From Terrisporobacter petrolearius (GTDB taxonomy: Bacteria; Bacillota; Clostridia; Peptostreptococcales; Peptostreptococcaceae), in assembly GCF_032598785.1 (NCBI RefSeq), contig NZ_CP102984.1: a stretch of 64,000 nucleotides of DNA. One strand, 5' to 3'. A program made the position numbers and the translations under genes. The notes under the pieces are model-generated. The model did not search any database and was not told the origin of the DNA. It saw nothing but the letters and a program-made list of their open reading frames with translations. Below are positions 44,234 to 53,779 of the stretch, one piece after another. Position 1 is the first letter of the stretch. The number at the start of each line of letters is the position of its first letter.

Positions 44234-45211
44234 ATGTCTCGTGGGAAAAAAATTGTCATAGCTTTAGTTTTAGTACTTTTATTATTGCCCATGGCTGTTT
44301 TTGGGTTTCTTTATTACAAAATAAATAATATAGATACTAATGAACAAGTCGATGGAGTTACCAACATATTATTACTGGGAACTGATGGTAGAGAAAATGA
44401 AAGCGCCTATAGATCTGACTGCATGATGATACTTACTATTGATAATACACATAAAAGTGTAAAGTTAACTTCTTTAGCCCGTGATACATATGTTGAAATA
44501 CCTGGAGAAGGTATGGGCAAGCTTAATGCATCATACTTTTGGGGTAAAGAACAGTTATTGTTTAAAACCATAAAAAATGAATTTGGAATAGAGATTGATA
44601 AATTTATCCAAATTGACTTTGAAGGGTTGATGGATGTAATAACAAAACTTGGAGGAGTGGAAGTAGATATTTCTAAAAAAGAAATGAAGGCTGTAAATAA
44701 ATTAATACCTTCCACATATGAATCTTATAACAATCCTGATAAGGGTGAAATGAAATTAATTTCAGGTTCTGGTGTACAAACATTAACTGGTTATCAAGCT
44801 ATATCTTATTGTAGAATTAGAGATATAGACAGTGCCATTTACAGAGATGGCAGACAAAGAAAAGTTATTATGGGGGTAGCATCAAAATTAAAAAGTCTTT
44901 CTTTATCTGAATATCCAAAATTAATAAAATCTTTACTTCCTTGTGTAAGTACTAATATGGGATCTATTGAATTATTAAATCTTGGAACATCAGCTTATAA
45001 TATTTTATCTAAAGATAGTACAATTAAACAGGGACAATTCCCTATTATAGATGAAGTACACTCTAAAGGTGGAAAATACAAAAATGCTGGCTGGGTTTGG
45101 TTATATGATAAAAATTCAGTAGTAGTTTTAAAACAATTTATTTTTGATGATATACCAATGGAAAACAATAAATATTTAAGTGAAAAAAATAAAATAGAAC
45201 TAAATAATTAA
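44234..45211 (+). CDS. LytR-CpsA-Psr (LCP) family protein, second copy
   Basis: 325 residues, closely similar to the preceding gene over its whole length: membrane helix at residues 6-28, NILLLGTDGRENE, YRSDCMMILTID, LTSLARDTYVEIPG and SYCRIRDIDSAIYRDGRQRKVI. AAGGAG lies 8 bases upstream. The pair arose by tandem duplication and probably shares a promoter; different polymers or growth phases may have driven the divergence, but this is not visible here. Confidence 0.9.
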   Translation: MSRGKKIVIALVLVLLLLPMAVFGFLYYKINNIDTNEQVDGVTNILLLGTDGRENESAYRSDCMMILTIDNTHKSVKLTSLARDTYVEIPGEGMGKLNASYFWGKEQLLFKTIKNEFGIEIDKFIQIDFEGLMDVITKLGGVEVDISKKEMKAVNKLIPSTYESYNNPDKGEMKLISGSGVQTLTGYQAISYCRIRDIDSAIYRDGRQRKVIMGVASKLKSLSLSEYPKLIKSLLPCVSTNMGSIELLNLGTSAYNILSKDSTIKQGQFPIIDEVHSKGGKYKNAGWVWLYDKNSVVVLKQFIFDDIPMENNKYLSEKNKIELNN

Positions 45212-45217
45212 ATTTTT

Positions 45218-45250
45218 AGAGAACATATATAATATATGTTCTCTTTTTTG
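45218..45250 (+). terminator. Terminator of the LCP pair
   Basis: 12-bp stem AGAGAACATATA / TATATGTTCTCT with a 3-base loop and T6. Confidence 0.9.
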
Positions 45251-45311
45251 TAACATAAAGATCACCTATTAAATATAATATATTATCGTTAATTTATAGG
45301 GGGATATATAT

Positions 45312-46346
45312 ATGCATAAAAAGATTATTGCTCTGGCAAGTGCTCTTTCTTTAGGCGCGTGCTGTCTTACTGGCTGTGCTTCAAATAACCAATCTACAAA
45401 GGATAAAAAGTTAGATAAGGTTACTGTAGCAGAAGTAACACACTCTGTTTTCTATGCACCTCAATACGCAGCAATTACACAAGGATTTTTTGAAGAAGAA
45501 GGAATTGAAATAGATTTAATAGATGCACAAGGTGCTGACAAAACTATGGCAGCTTTAATTTCTGGAGAAGCTGATATTGGTCTTATGGGTCCTGAAGCTT
45601 CTATATACGTGTATAAACAAAGTAGCGATGATTATGCTATTAACTTTGCGCAATTAACAAAGAGAGACGGAAGTTTCATAGTGTCTAGAGAAAAAAATGA
45701 TAATTTTACTTATAAAGATTTAGCAGGAAAAGAAATTCTAGGTGGAAGAGCTGGTGGAGTTCCTTTAATGACATTGGAATATTTGTTAAAAAATGAAGGT
45801 TTAACTATTGGCGAAAAAACATCAAAAGACCAAGTTAATGTTAGAACAGATATTCAGTTTGGCGTAATGGCAGGAGCATTTGCTGCTGGTGAAGCTGATT
45901 ATACCACTGCATTTGAACCTACAGCAACTCAGCTAGTAAAAGAAGGTGCAGGATATATTGTAGCATCTGTTGGCAAAGATGCTGGTGAAATACCTTTTAC
46001 TTGTTACAGTGCTACTAAATCCTATATGGATAAGAATTCAGACTTAATACAAAGATTTACTAATGCCCTATATAAAGGTCAAAAATGGGTCCAACAAGCT
46101 TCTGATGAAGAAGTAGCTAAAGCTATGCAACCATTCTTTGAAGACACTTCTTTAGAAGATCTAATAGTTGTAGCACAAAAGTATAAAGAAATTGATGCAT
46201 GGTCATCTGATCCTCTTCTAAAGGCAGACAGCTTAAACAGATTAATGGATGTTATGATCGAAGGTGGAGAATTAAACGAGAAAGTACCATATGATTCAGT
46301 AGTAACTACAACTTATGCTGAAAAATCTATTAAAAATGTAAAATAA
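45312..46346 (+). CDS. ABC transporter substrate-binding lipoprotein (SsuA/ThiY type)
   Basis: 344 residues. The signal ends in the lipobox LTGC, so the protein is membrane-anchored. Mature sequence blocks VFYAPQYAAITQGFFEEEGI, ALISGEADIGLMGPEASIY and EFPFTC-like GEIPFTCYSATKSY belong to the NMT1/SsuA-like family that serves nitrate, sulfonate or thiamine-pyrimidine importers. It has its own GGGGG ribosome binding site and terminator. The matching ATPase and permease are at 36484-38041; the interruption by two other units is unusual. Ligand unknown. Confidence 0.9.
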   Translation: MHKKIIALASALSLGACCLTGCASNNQSTKDKKLDKVTVAEVTHSVFYAPQYAAITQGFFEEEGIEIDLIDAQGADKTMAALISGEADIGLMGPEASIYVYKQSSDDYAINFAQLTKRDGSFIVSREKNDNFTYKDLAGKEILGGRAGGVPLMTLEYLLKNEGLTIGEKTSKDQVNVRTDIQFGVMAGAFAAGEADYTTAFEPTATQLVKEGAGYIVASVGKDAGEIPFTCYSATKSYMDKNSDLIQRFTNALYKGQKWVQQASDEEVAKAMQPFFEDTSLEDLIVVAQKYKEIDAWSSDPLLKADSLNRLMDVMIEGGELNEKVPYDSVVTTTYAEKSIKNVK

Positions 46347-46370
46347 TCCAATTTAATTTCTATAATACAA

Positions 46371-46395
46371 GAGCCACCCTATTAAAGGGTGGCTC
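46371..46395. terminator. Hairpin between the binding protein and Stn-like operon
   Basis: GC-rich 10-bp stem GAGCCACCCT / AGGGTGGCTC with loop ATTAA between convergent genes; T tails are weak. Confidence 0.7.
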
Positions 46396-46420
46396 CATTA
46401 TTTATATAGAATACGCCATA

Positions 46421-49400
46421 TTATTTTACTTGTTTAGGTAATCTTTCATTTATAACATTCATTAAATTATCTGTACAATTATGAACATTTACAAATTCAC
46501 CATCATCTACCACTACAAATTTAGCATCAACTGGCGATAATACATTTCCGTATATTTCCCCAAGTTTTGCGTATTTATATTTTGGTAAAACATCTTCCAT
46601 TTCAACACTTATATCAGCAGTATCTCTATAGTTAAAGTCTACTTCGTATACATGAGCTATTTCAGCTGCAACTTCATAATTAGATAATACATTTTCATCT
46701 ATTGCTGCATTTACGTTTTGTATTCTTCTTTCTGTGTTAGTAAATGTTCCATTTACTGACGCAAAACCAGTACCTGGTATAATAACATCAGCTATATCAC
46801 AAGTTTCAGTCATATGAGTATCTAAAACCATTAAGAATTCTAAATTAGATAAATTAACATGAGGATTTTCTCCAAAGCATAGAAGTCCTTTAACACCTTC
46901 CATAGCCTCTGCTCCAGCTTTTATTCCCATATCAATCAATCCTTGAGAATTGTTTTTAGCTTTTATTTGAAGTACACCATCTCTAGGTGATCCTATATGT
47001 CCTGAAAGTAGGGCAATATTTCCTATCATAGTAGCAACTTCAACTGAAACTACATTTTGTTGGAATACAAGCATTGCTTTTTTAGCTGTAGCATAAGCAT
47101 TTGCTATTTCTTTTATTTCATCACTTACAGAAATATTCTCTAGTGAAGCTTTGAATTGTTCAAAGTTATCCATTGAAGAAACTTTACCCATTTCTATTAA
47201 TGCCTTGGCCATTTCTTTAACAACACTTAAATCATTTTCTACATATACAACTTTTGTAGCAAAATCAAAGTTATTTACTTCATATCCTTTAGGATTTATA
47301 ACATATACTTTTGCTCCTTGCTCAGCTGCTTGTTTTAACTTAAGTTGAATAACTGGATTATTTTCCATTACAAATCCGAAAGTAACTATTACATTTGTAG
47401 CTAATAATTCATCCATTGTATTAGGTGAAGCATCTAATCCTAATACTTTTTCTAATCCGCTTTCAACATTATTGAAGCAAAGCGTTTTCGCTCCCATAGT
47501 GTCTGCTAATTTTTTCATTACATAGGCTTCTTCATTTGTAAATCTATCTGATATGGCAACTGCAACAGCATCTTTACCATATTTAGCTGCTATACTCTCC
47601 GCTTTCTTAGCAGTAAGTACTAGTGCTTCATGATAATCAGCTTCTCTAAATCCATCTTCACATTTTATAAGTGGATTAGCTAATTTTCCTTCTAATACTG
47701 AACAATCAAATCCCCATTTACCCTTACCACATAGAAGGCCTCTATTTACAGGACCATTTTTATCTGGATTAGATTTAATTAGCATGTCTCCATATGATTC
47801 TAAATGTAGAGAACATCCTACTGAACAGAATGAACATGTTGTATCAGTAACATCTGTTGCAAGAGGAACTTCTTTTACCACACTTTGTCTTTCTTGAAGT
47901 GCTCCTGTTGGACAAACACTTACACACTGACCACAAGACATACACCCAGACTCAGCTAAAGGTTTTTCAAGTGATGGTTTAACAACAGTATCAAATCCTC
48001 TATCAACAAGTCCTAGAGCTCCAACACCCATAACTTCATCACAAACTCTTACACAAAGTCCGCAAAGTATACATTTGTTAGGGTCTCTTACGATAAATGG
48101 ATGATCATCTTCAAATTCTATTACATTTTTATCTCCAGCTAATCTTTCTGGATGAACATCATATTCATTAGCGTAATCTATTAACTTACATTCGAAGTAA
48201 TCATGACAACCACACTCTAAACATCTAGAAGCATCTTTTACTGCTTGTTCTTCGTCATATCCAAATACTACTTCAGTAAAGTTATCTTTTCGCTCTTCAG
48301 CTTCTAATTGATCCATAACTGGTCTACACATTCTTTCCCTATCTTCAAATGTTTTTTCAGTTATATCAAATCTTTCAACAACAAATGGTTTCTCATATTT
48401 TAATACTTCTCCGTTTAAATAAGCATCTATAGATTCTGATACTTTTTTCGCATCTGCTATGGCTTCTACAGCTATTGATATCTTATCATTACCACAGTCA
48501 CCACCAGCAAATACACCTTCCTGTGACGTCATAAATGTATCTTTATCATAAGCTATAGCATTTTTTCTAGTCTTATCCATACCTTCAAATTTAGAAGCAT
48601 CTACTGCTTGACCTATAGCTAGTATCATAGTATCTATATCTATAGTTTCAGTTTTTCCTTCTACTGGCACTGGTTTTCTTCTGCCTGATGCATCAGCTTC
48701 ACCTAACTCCATAACTTGAAGTACTACTTGTTTAACTTTTCCATTCTCGTCTGCAATAACTTCTATAGGATTAGTTAAGTTTTTGAAGATTACTCCTTCT
48801 TCCTCAGCTTCAACTATTTCTACCATGTCAGCTGGCATTTCATTTTTAGTTCTTCTATATATATTATAAACTTTTTTAGCTCCTAGTCTTACAGCAGTTC
48901 TACAAGCATCCATTGCAGTATTACCACCACCAACTATAGCTACATTTTCACCAAGTTTTATTTCTTCATTTCTAACAACTTTTCTAAGGAAATCTATACC
49001 ACCTATAACACCTTCACTATCTTCACCTTTGCATCTAACACCAGTAGATACCCAAGCACCTATTCCAAGAAGTACAGCGTCATAATCTGCTTTTATAGTT
49101 TCAAATGGTATATCAACACCAACTTTAGTATTAGGTATCATTTTAACACCCATACTTTCTATTAATGCTATTTCTTCATCTAGTACAGCCTTTGGAAGTC
49201 TGTACTCTGGTATACCATAACGAAGCATACCACCAAGTTTAGGCATTGATTCAATTATAGTTACACTATGACCCATTTGTCTTAAGAAATATGCAGCAGA
49301 TAGCCCCATTGGTCCACCACCTATGATGGCAACATTCTTACCAGTTTCTTCTGCTATTTCTGGTATAAATGGATTTTCACTTTCTAAATCTTTATCAGCA

Positions 49401-49918
49401 GCAAATCTTTTTAACCAAGCTATAGACACTGGTTCTTCCACAAGTTTTCTTCTACAGTTTTCTTCACATGGATGAGGACATACTCTACCAATAGCTGCTG
49501 GTAGTGGAATCTTATTTTTTATTAATTCAATAGCTGCGTCATATTCTCCATTTGCTATTAAACCCACGTATCCTTGGCAATCAGTGCCTGCAGGACATGC
49601 TAGAGCACATGGAGGTCTACAATCTCCCACGTGATTAGATAGTAATAACTCTAAATTTGTTTTTCTTGATTCTATAACTCTGCTTGTGTTAGTTTTTATT
49701 ATCATATTAGGTGATATTTCAGTAGCACAAGCCTTTACCATTTTTGGCATTCCTTCTATTTCAACTACACATAAACCACATGAACCATATATTTTAGTTC
49801 TTTCATCGTAGCATAGAGTAGGAATGAAAACATCATTTTCTCTTGCAACTTCAAGAATTGTTTGACCTGGTAATCCAAATACTTCTTTTCCGTCTATATT
49901 TAATCTGAATTTATTCAT
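46421..49918 (-). CDS. Large iron-sulfur flavoprotein: [2Fe-2S] + GltD-like + ferredoxin + NuoG-like fusion
   Basis: This 1165-residue fusion starts with a [2Fe-2S] ferredoxin domain (Cys36, 47, 50, 64). A GltD/NfnB-like FAD and NAD(P) part follows at about 98-560, with cysteines C100, C104, C108, C114 and C147, C151, C155, GGGPMG at 200-205 and GGGNTAMDA. Next are two [4Fe-4S] motifs (CILCGLCVRVC, CMSCGQCVSVC) and a NuoG/molybdopterin-oxidoreductase-like part from CSFCSVGCSLHLE on. The Cys/Sec ligand motif of formate dehydrogenases is missing, so that last part is probably structural, as in NuoG. With the NuoF- and NuoE-like genes it fits StnC of Sporomusa-type transhydrogenases. Confidence 0.85.
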   Translation of the reverse strand: MNKFRLNIDGKEVFGLPGQTILEVARENDVFIPTLCYDERTKIYGSCGLCVVEIEGMPKMVKACATEISPNMIIKTNTSRVIESRKTNLELLLSNHVGDCRPPCALACPAGTDCQGYVGLIANGEYDAAIELIKNKIPLPAAIGRVCPHPCEENCRRKLVEEPVSIAWLKRFAADKDLESENPFIPEIAEETGKNVAIIGGGPMGLSAAYFLRQMGHSVTIIESMPKLGGMLRYGIPEYRLPKAVLDEEIALIESMGVKMIPNTKVGVDIPFETIKADYDAVLLGIGAWVSTGVRCKGEDSEGVIGGIDFLRKVVRNEEIKLGENVAIVGGGNTAMDACRTAVRLGAKKVYNIYRRTKNEMPADMVEIVEAEEEGVIFKNLTNPIEVIADENGKVKQVVLQVMELGEADASGRRKPVPVEGKTETIDIDTMILAIGQAVDASKFEGMDKTRKNAIAYDKDTFMTSQEGVFAGGDCGNDKISIAVEAIADAKKVSESIDAYLNGEVLKYEKPFVVERFDITEKTFEDRERMCRPVMDQLEAEERKDNFTEVVFGYDEEQAVKDASRCLECGCHDYFECKLIDYANEYDVHPERLAGDKNVIEFEDDHPFIVRDPNKCILCGLCVRVCDEVMGVGALGLVDRGFDTVVKPSLEKPLAESGCMSCGQCVSVCPTGALQERQSVVKEVPLATDVTDTTCSFCSVGCSLHLESYGDMLIKSNPDKNGPVNRGLLCGKGKWGFDCSVLEGKLANPLIKCEDGFREADYHEALVLTAKKAESIAAKYGKDAVAVAISDRFTNEEAYVMKKLADTMGAKTLCFNNVESGLEKVLGLDASPNTMDELLATNVIVTFGFVMENNPVIQLKLKQAAEQGAKVYVINPKGYEVNNFDFATKVVYVENDLSVVKEMAKALIEMGKVSSMDNFEQFKASLENISVSDEIKEIANAYATAKKAMLVFQQNVVSVEVATMIGNIALLSGHIGSPRDGVLQIKAKNNSQGLIDMGIKAGAEAMEGVKGLLCFGENPHVNLSNLEFLMVLDTHMTETCDIADVIIPGTGFASVNGTFTNTERRIQNVNAAIDENVLSNYEVAAEIAHVYEVDFNYRDTADISVEMEDVLPKYKYAKLGEIYGNVLSPVDAKFVVVDDGEFVNVHNCTDNLMNVINERLPKQVK

Positions 49919-49935
49919 ATTATCATCCTCCTCCC

Positions 49936-51684
49936 CTAGTCTCTAACTATTGCGCCGAATTTACAAGTTTCTTCGCACTTACCACATTTTATACATTTAT
50001 CGTGATCTATTACATGCATTTCTTTCTTTTCACCTGATATAGCTTCAACTGGACATTTTTTAGCACAAGCCCTACATCCTTTACAATCTTCAGTTATATT
50101 AAATGTAATTAAAGCTTTACATGATTTAGCTGTACATTTTTTATTGTAAATATGATCTTCATACTCATTTCTAAAATATTTAATAGTTGTAAGAACTGGG
50201 TTAGGAGCAGTTTGACCTAGACCACACATAGAACCATCTTTTATTTTTACTGCCAATTCTTCAAGAAGCTCTATATCTCCATCCTTACCTTTACCTTTAG
50301 TGATTCTCTCTAATATTTCAAGCATTCTCTTAGTACCAACTCTACAGTAGTTACATTTACCGCAAGATTCTTTTCTAGTAAAATCAAGGAAATATCTTGC
50401 CATGTCAACCATACATGTAGTTTCGTCCATTACAATCATACCACCAGAACCAACTATAGCCCCAGTTTTATTAATATTTTCATAATCAACAGGAGTTTCT
50501 ATTAAAGCAGATGGTATACATCCACCAGATGGTCCACCCATTTGAACTGCCTTAAATGCTTTATCTTTTTTAATTCCTCCACCTATTCCAAATATAACAT
50601 CTTTTAGTGGAAGACCCATAGGCACTTCAACTAGTCCACCTTTTTTAATTTTACCAGCAAGAGCAAATACTTTTGTCCCCTTGCTCTTTTCAGTTCCCAT
50701 TGAACCAAATGCAACTCCACCATTTACTATTATCCAGGCAACGTTAGCATAAGTTTCAACGTTATTTATATTTGTAGGTTTTTGCCAATATCCTTTTTGT
50801 GCTGGGAATGGTGGCTTAAGTCTTGGCATACCTCTCTCACCTTCAAGAGAAGCTATAAGTGCAGTCTCTTCACCACAAACGAATGCTCCAGCACCTGCTT
50901 TTATTCTTAAATCAAAATCAAATCCTGATCCAAATATGTTTTTGCCAAGAAAACCTTTTTCTCTAGCTTGTGCCATAGCTATTTCAAGTCTATGTATAGC
51001 AAGAGGGTACTCAGCTCTAACATATATAACACCTTCAGTAGCCCCCATTGCATATCCACCAATTATCATACCTTCTATAAGTGAATGAGGGTCACCTTCT
51101 AGAACAGATCTATCCATAAATGCACCTGGGTCACCTTCGTCTGCATTACACACTATGTATTTTTGATCTGCTTTATTTTGTAAGGCTGCATTCCACTTAA
51201 ACCAAGTAGGGAATCCTGCTCCGCCTCTACCTCTAAGTCCTGAAACTTTTATTTCTTCTATTACATCTTCTTGTGTCATTGAAGTTACTACTTTTTTAGT
51301 AGCTTCATATCCACCTACTGCAACGTATTCTTCTATTTTTTCAGGATTTATTAAACCACAGTTTCTAAGTACAACTCTTTGTTGTTTTTCTATAAATAAT
51401 TTATCCTCATCTGATATTGCTAAATCAGTAGCTATTTCCCCATTAACAATATGTTTTTCTATTATTTCTAAAACGCATTCTGGTTTTACCTTTACATATC
51501 TTGTCATTACTTCATCATCGTCATATACATCTACAATTGGCTCTAGATAACAAGTACCTACACAACCAGTAATATCAACCTTAACATCTAGGTTTTTTTC
51601 TTTTATAAGTCTCTCAAATTCTGCTGCTGTCTTTTTTGCTCCAGTTGCAACACCGCAACTACCTTGACCGATTATAACTTTCAT
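49936..51684 (-). CDS. NuoF/HydB-like FMN and iron-sulfur subunit
   Basis: 582 residues. The N-terminal 90 residues form a thioredoxin-like [2Fe-2S] domain (GQGSCGVATGA, TGCVGTCYLEP). The NuoF core contains GLRGRGGAGFPTWFKW (NADH/FMN site), CNADEGDPGAFMDR and ESCGKCNYCRVGT for a [4Fe-4S] cluster. The C-terminus has two more [4Fe-4S] motifs (CKGCRACAKKCP, CIKCGKCEETC). This arrangement is that of HydB/HndC/StnB subunits that bind NADH and can bifurcate electrons. It lies 17 bases before the large subunit gene. Confidence 0.92.
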   Translation of the reverse strand: MKVIIGQGSCGVATGAKKTAAEFERLIKEKNLDVKVDITGCVGTCYLEPIVDVYDDDEVMTRYVKVKPECVLEIIEKHIVNGEIATDLAISDEDKLFIEKQQRVVLRNCGLINPEKIEEYVAVGGYEATKKVVTSMTQEDVIEEIKVSGLRGRGGAGFPTWFKWNAALQNKADQKYIVCNADEGDPGAFMDRSVLEGDPHSLIEGMIIGGYAMGATEGVIYVRAEYPLAIHRLEIAMAQAREKGFLGKNIFGSGFDFDLRIKAGAGAFVCGEETALIASLEGERGMPRLKPPFPAQKGYWQKPTNINNVETYANVAWIIVNGGVAFGSMGTEKSKGTKVFALAGKIKKGGLVEVPMGLPLKDVIFGIGGGIKKDKAFKAVQMGGPSGGCIPSALIETPVDYENINKTGAIVGSGGMIVMDETTCMVDMARYFLDFTRKESCGKCNYCRVGTKRMLEILERITKGKGKDGDIELLEELAVKIKDGSMCGLGQTAPNPVLTTIKYFRNEYEDHIYNKKCTAKSCKALITFNITEDCKGCRACAKKCPVEAISGEKKEMHVIDHDKCIKCGKCEETCKFGAIVRD

Positions 51685-51698
51685 TACTATTCACCCCC

Positions 51699-52208
51699 CT
51701 ATGATCTTTCTCTAATTTCTGTTAATATTTCTTTAACAGAATCTTTAGTTAAGTTTCCATAAGTTTCATCACCATCTGCACTTTTAACCATCATAACAGG
51801 TGCTAATGAACAACATCCTAAACATGCAACATTATTTAAAGTAAATAATCCATCTTCTGTCGTTTGGCCGTCTTGAATATTTAAAAATTCACAAACAGCT
51901 TCTTCAATCATTTCAGATCCATTTACATGGCATGCAGTTCCTTGACATAACATTATTAAATACTTTCCTATTGGTTGCAATCTAAATTGCGCATAGAATG
52001 TGGCAACACCATATATTTTGGCAGTTTTTATACCTGTCGCCTCTGAAATATAATTCATGGCATCAATTGAAATATATCCATAGATATCTTGAGTTTTTTG
52101 TAAAATAGTTATCAAACTTCCAGGTACTTTGGCATATTTGTCTAATACGGGATCAAGCTCTTTGAAGTCTTGACATTTATCAGTCCCGCAACAGCATTTT
52201 TCACTCAT
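51699..52208 (-). CDS. NuoE-like [2Fe-2S] subunit
   Basis: 169 residues of thioredoxin-like fold. The four cluster cysteines are in CQGTACHVNG and CLGCCSLAP; GVATFYAQFRL and the LDKYAKVPGSLITILQKTQDIYGY-type helical start are family features (shortened: VPGSLITILQKTQDIYGY). The extra N-terminal cysteines in MSEKCCCGTDKCQ are unusual for NuoE. It is the promoter-proximal gene of the three-gene operon, 14 bases before the NuoF-like gene. Confidence 0.92.
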   Translation of the reverse strand: MSEKCCCGTDKCQDFKELDPVLDKYAKVPGSLITILQKTQDIYGYISIDAMNYISEATGIKTAKIYGVATFYAQFRLQPIGKYLIMLCQGTACHVNGSEMIEEAVCEFLNIQDGQTTEDGLFTLNNVACLGCCSLAPVMMVKSADGDETYGNLTKDSVKEILTEIRERS

Positions 52209-52774
52209 TTAATTTACCCCCTATTTAAAAATTGTATCTTTATTAGGTATATGTACTACTAATAATAATATTAGCAAAAAAAGGAAATTATAGCAAACAT
52301 AAAACTTGTAATTTTGTTATTTATTTAACCGTTTTTTAGGTTTTTATATCTTTTCTTCAAGTATTTTTTTATTATGCTTTATTATCAGAATTTTTTGTAA
52401 AAATAATAGTTTAATTAACGCATATTTTATAATAAGAATTAACAATATTATTCTATTTAGTAATTAATTATTTTAATCAATAATATTACTACTTTATAGG
52501 GAAATTTAATAAAAATAAACAATAATACTATATTTACTTTTATTTTATTTGTATATTAATCATTTTTACTTTAAATATTATTTTATTAAATAAAATTCTC
52601 ACTTTTAGTAATTATTATAAATAATTATATACGTCAGTATAAGTAGCATATTAATCAAAGTAAATATTATTAATTTTAACAATAAAACTATCTTGCATAT
52701 GTATTTATTAAATAAATTAACTAAATAAAATATTAACCTAATTTACAAAAGTTTTTTGAATTTTTTAAATATAC
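52209..52774. other. Long AT-rich intergenic region
   Basis: About 570 bases of very AT-rich DNA upstream of the Stn-like operon. I find no open frame with a ribosome binding site and no known riboswitch. It presumably holds the operon promoter. Confidence 0.5.
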
Positions 52775-52807
52775 AAAAAGCTTCTACTTAATAAGTAGAA
52801 GCTTTTT
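52775..52807 (-). terminator. Terminator of the hypothetical gene
   Basis: Perfect 15-bp stem AAAAAGCTTCTACTT / AAGTAGAAGCTTTTT with AAT loop. Confidence 0.9.
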
Positions 52808-52808
52808 T

Positions 52809-53675
52809 CTATGCATTTTCAAAAGTATATATAGCATCAATTCTAGTTATAAATATACTATCATCTTTACAGCCTATATATTTTGCATACTTTTTAACTT
52901 TTTCTTTTGCAGTGTCAATATCAACCACACCTACATCCATCAATTCTTTTATGTACATGTCCATTAAAAAACTTTTATATTCTTTTAAATCAAATCCTAA
53001 GTATGTTGCTAGACTTTCTATTTCTCCTGAAAAATCACCATCTTCTTTGATAAGAAACTCATAAACTTCTTTTCTATATGGATTTGACATTATAATCTTT
53101 TGTACTACCTTACATCCATCTAACTTGCTAATAAATCCATCTTTATAGTTATTAAAAAGAGCATTGGATTGTCTAATAGATTTTTTGTCTATATAAGAAT
53201 TAACTTCTGTTACACCATTATCTATTAGAGCATCTAAAACAGCAAGATGTACACTAAAACAATCTTCATAAAGATATCCGCAAAGTTTAGATATTACTGG
53301 TTTAATATCAAATAGCTTTATATTTTTTTTATTTTTAGAATTTGATAAATCTCTAGTTACGTTATTAAAAAGTCTTTGAAAATCTAAATACTTATTACAA
53401 TATAACTCTTTAAACAAATTAAAATCAATTGTTATAATATTATATCCAACAAGAGTTTCTACACCCTTTCTTATTACCTCACAAACTAAATTTTGACCAT
53501 ATTCTAAGTGCTTTTCACTTATGTGTCTAGTATTTGTTACACTGTCCAAACAGTAATCCATAAATTGTTTAGAACACTCATCTCCATACAATTTAAAATT
53601 TTTTCTAATTGTGTTATACTCATCTCTTTTTTCATCAAATTTTATTATTGCTCCGTTTATATCAAAAGTTATCAT
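52809..53675 (-). CDS. Hypothetical protein
   Basis: 288 residues, soluble and mainly helical, no signal peptide. It begins MITFDINGAIIKFDEKRDEY and includes repeated short acidic helices. Ribosome binding site AGGAGGGGG. I do not recognise a family. It follows the DUF554 gene on the same strand, but a hairpin separates the two. Confidence 0.65.
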   Translation of the reverse strand: MITFDINGAIIKFDEKRDEYNTIRKNFKLYGDECSKQFMDYCLDSVTNTRHISEKHLEYGQNLVCEVIRKGVETLVGYNIITIDFNLFKELYCNKYLDFQRLFNNVTRDLSNSKNKKNIKLFDIKPVISKLCGYLYEDCFSVHLAVLDALIDNGVTEVNSYIDKKSIRQSNALFNNYKDGFISKLDGCKVVQKIIMSNPYRKEVYEFLIKEDGDFSGEIESLATYLGFDLKEYKSFLMDMYIKELMDVGVVDIDTAKEKVKKYAKYIGCKDDSIFITRIDAIYTFENA

Positions 53676-53691
53676 TTAGTTCCCCCTCCTA

Positions 53692-53734
53692 AAAATCAAA
53701 TATTAATTCATTTTATTACTAAATATTTGATTTT
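53692..53734 (-). terminator. Terminator after the DUF554 gene
   Basis: 13-bp stem AAAATCAAATATT / AATATTTGATTTT, 17-base loop and T5 on the minus strand. Confidence 0.75.
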
Positions 53735-53779
53735 AAGAGTTATATTCCTTCCAAATAAATAATTTGTCTAAAACTTCTT

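Noticed and set aside
46421..52208. Reading the operon as an [FeFe]-hydrogenase or formate dehydrogenase
   Set aside because: No H-cluster motifs are present, and the Cys/Sec active-site motif of formate dehydrogenases is absent from the large subunit.
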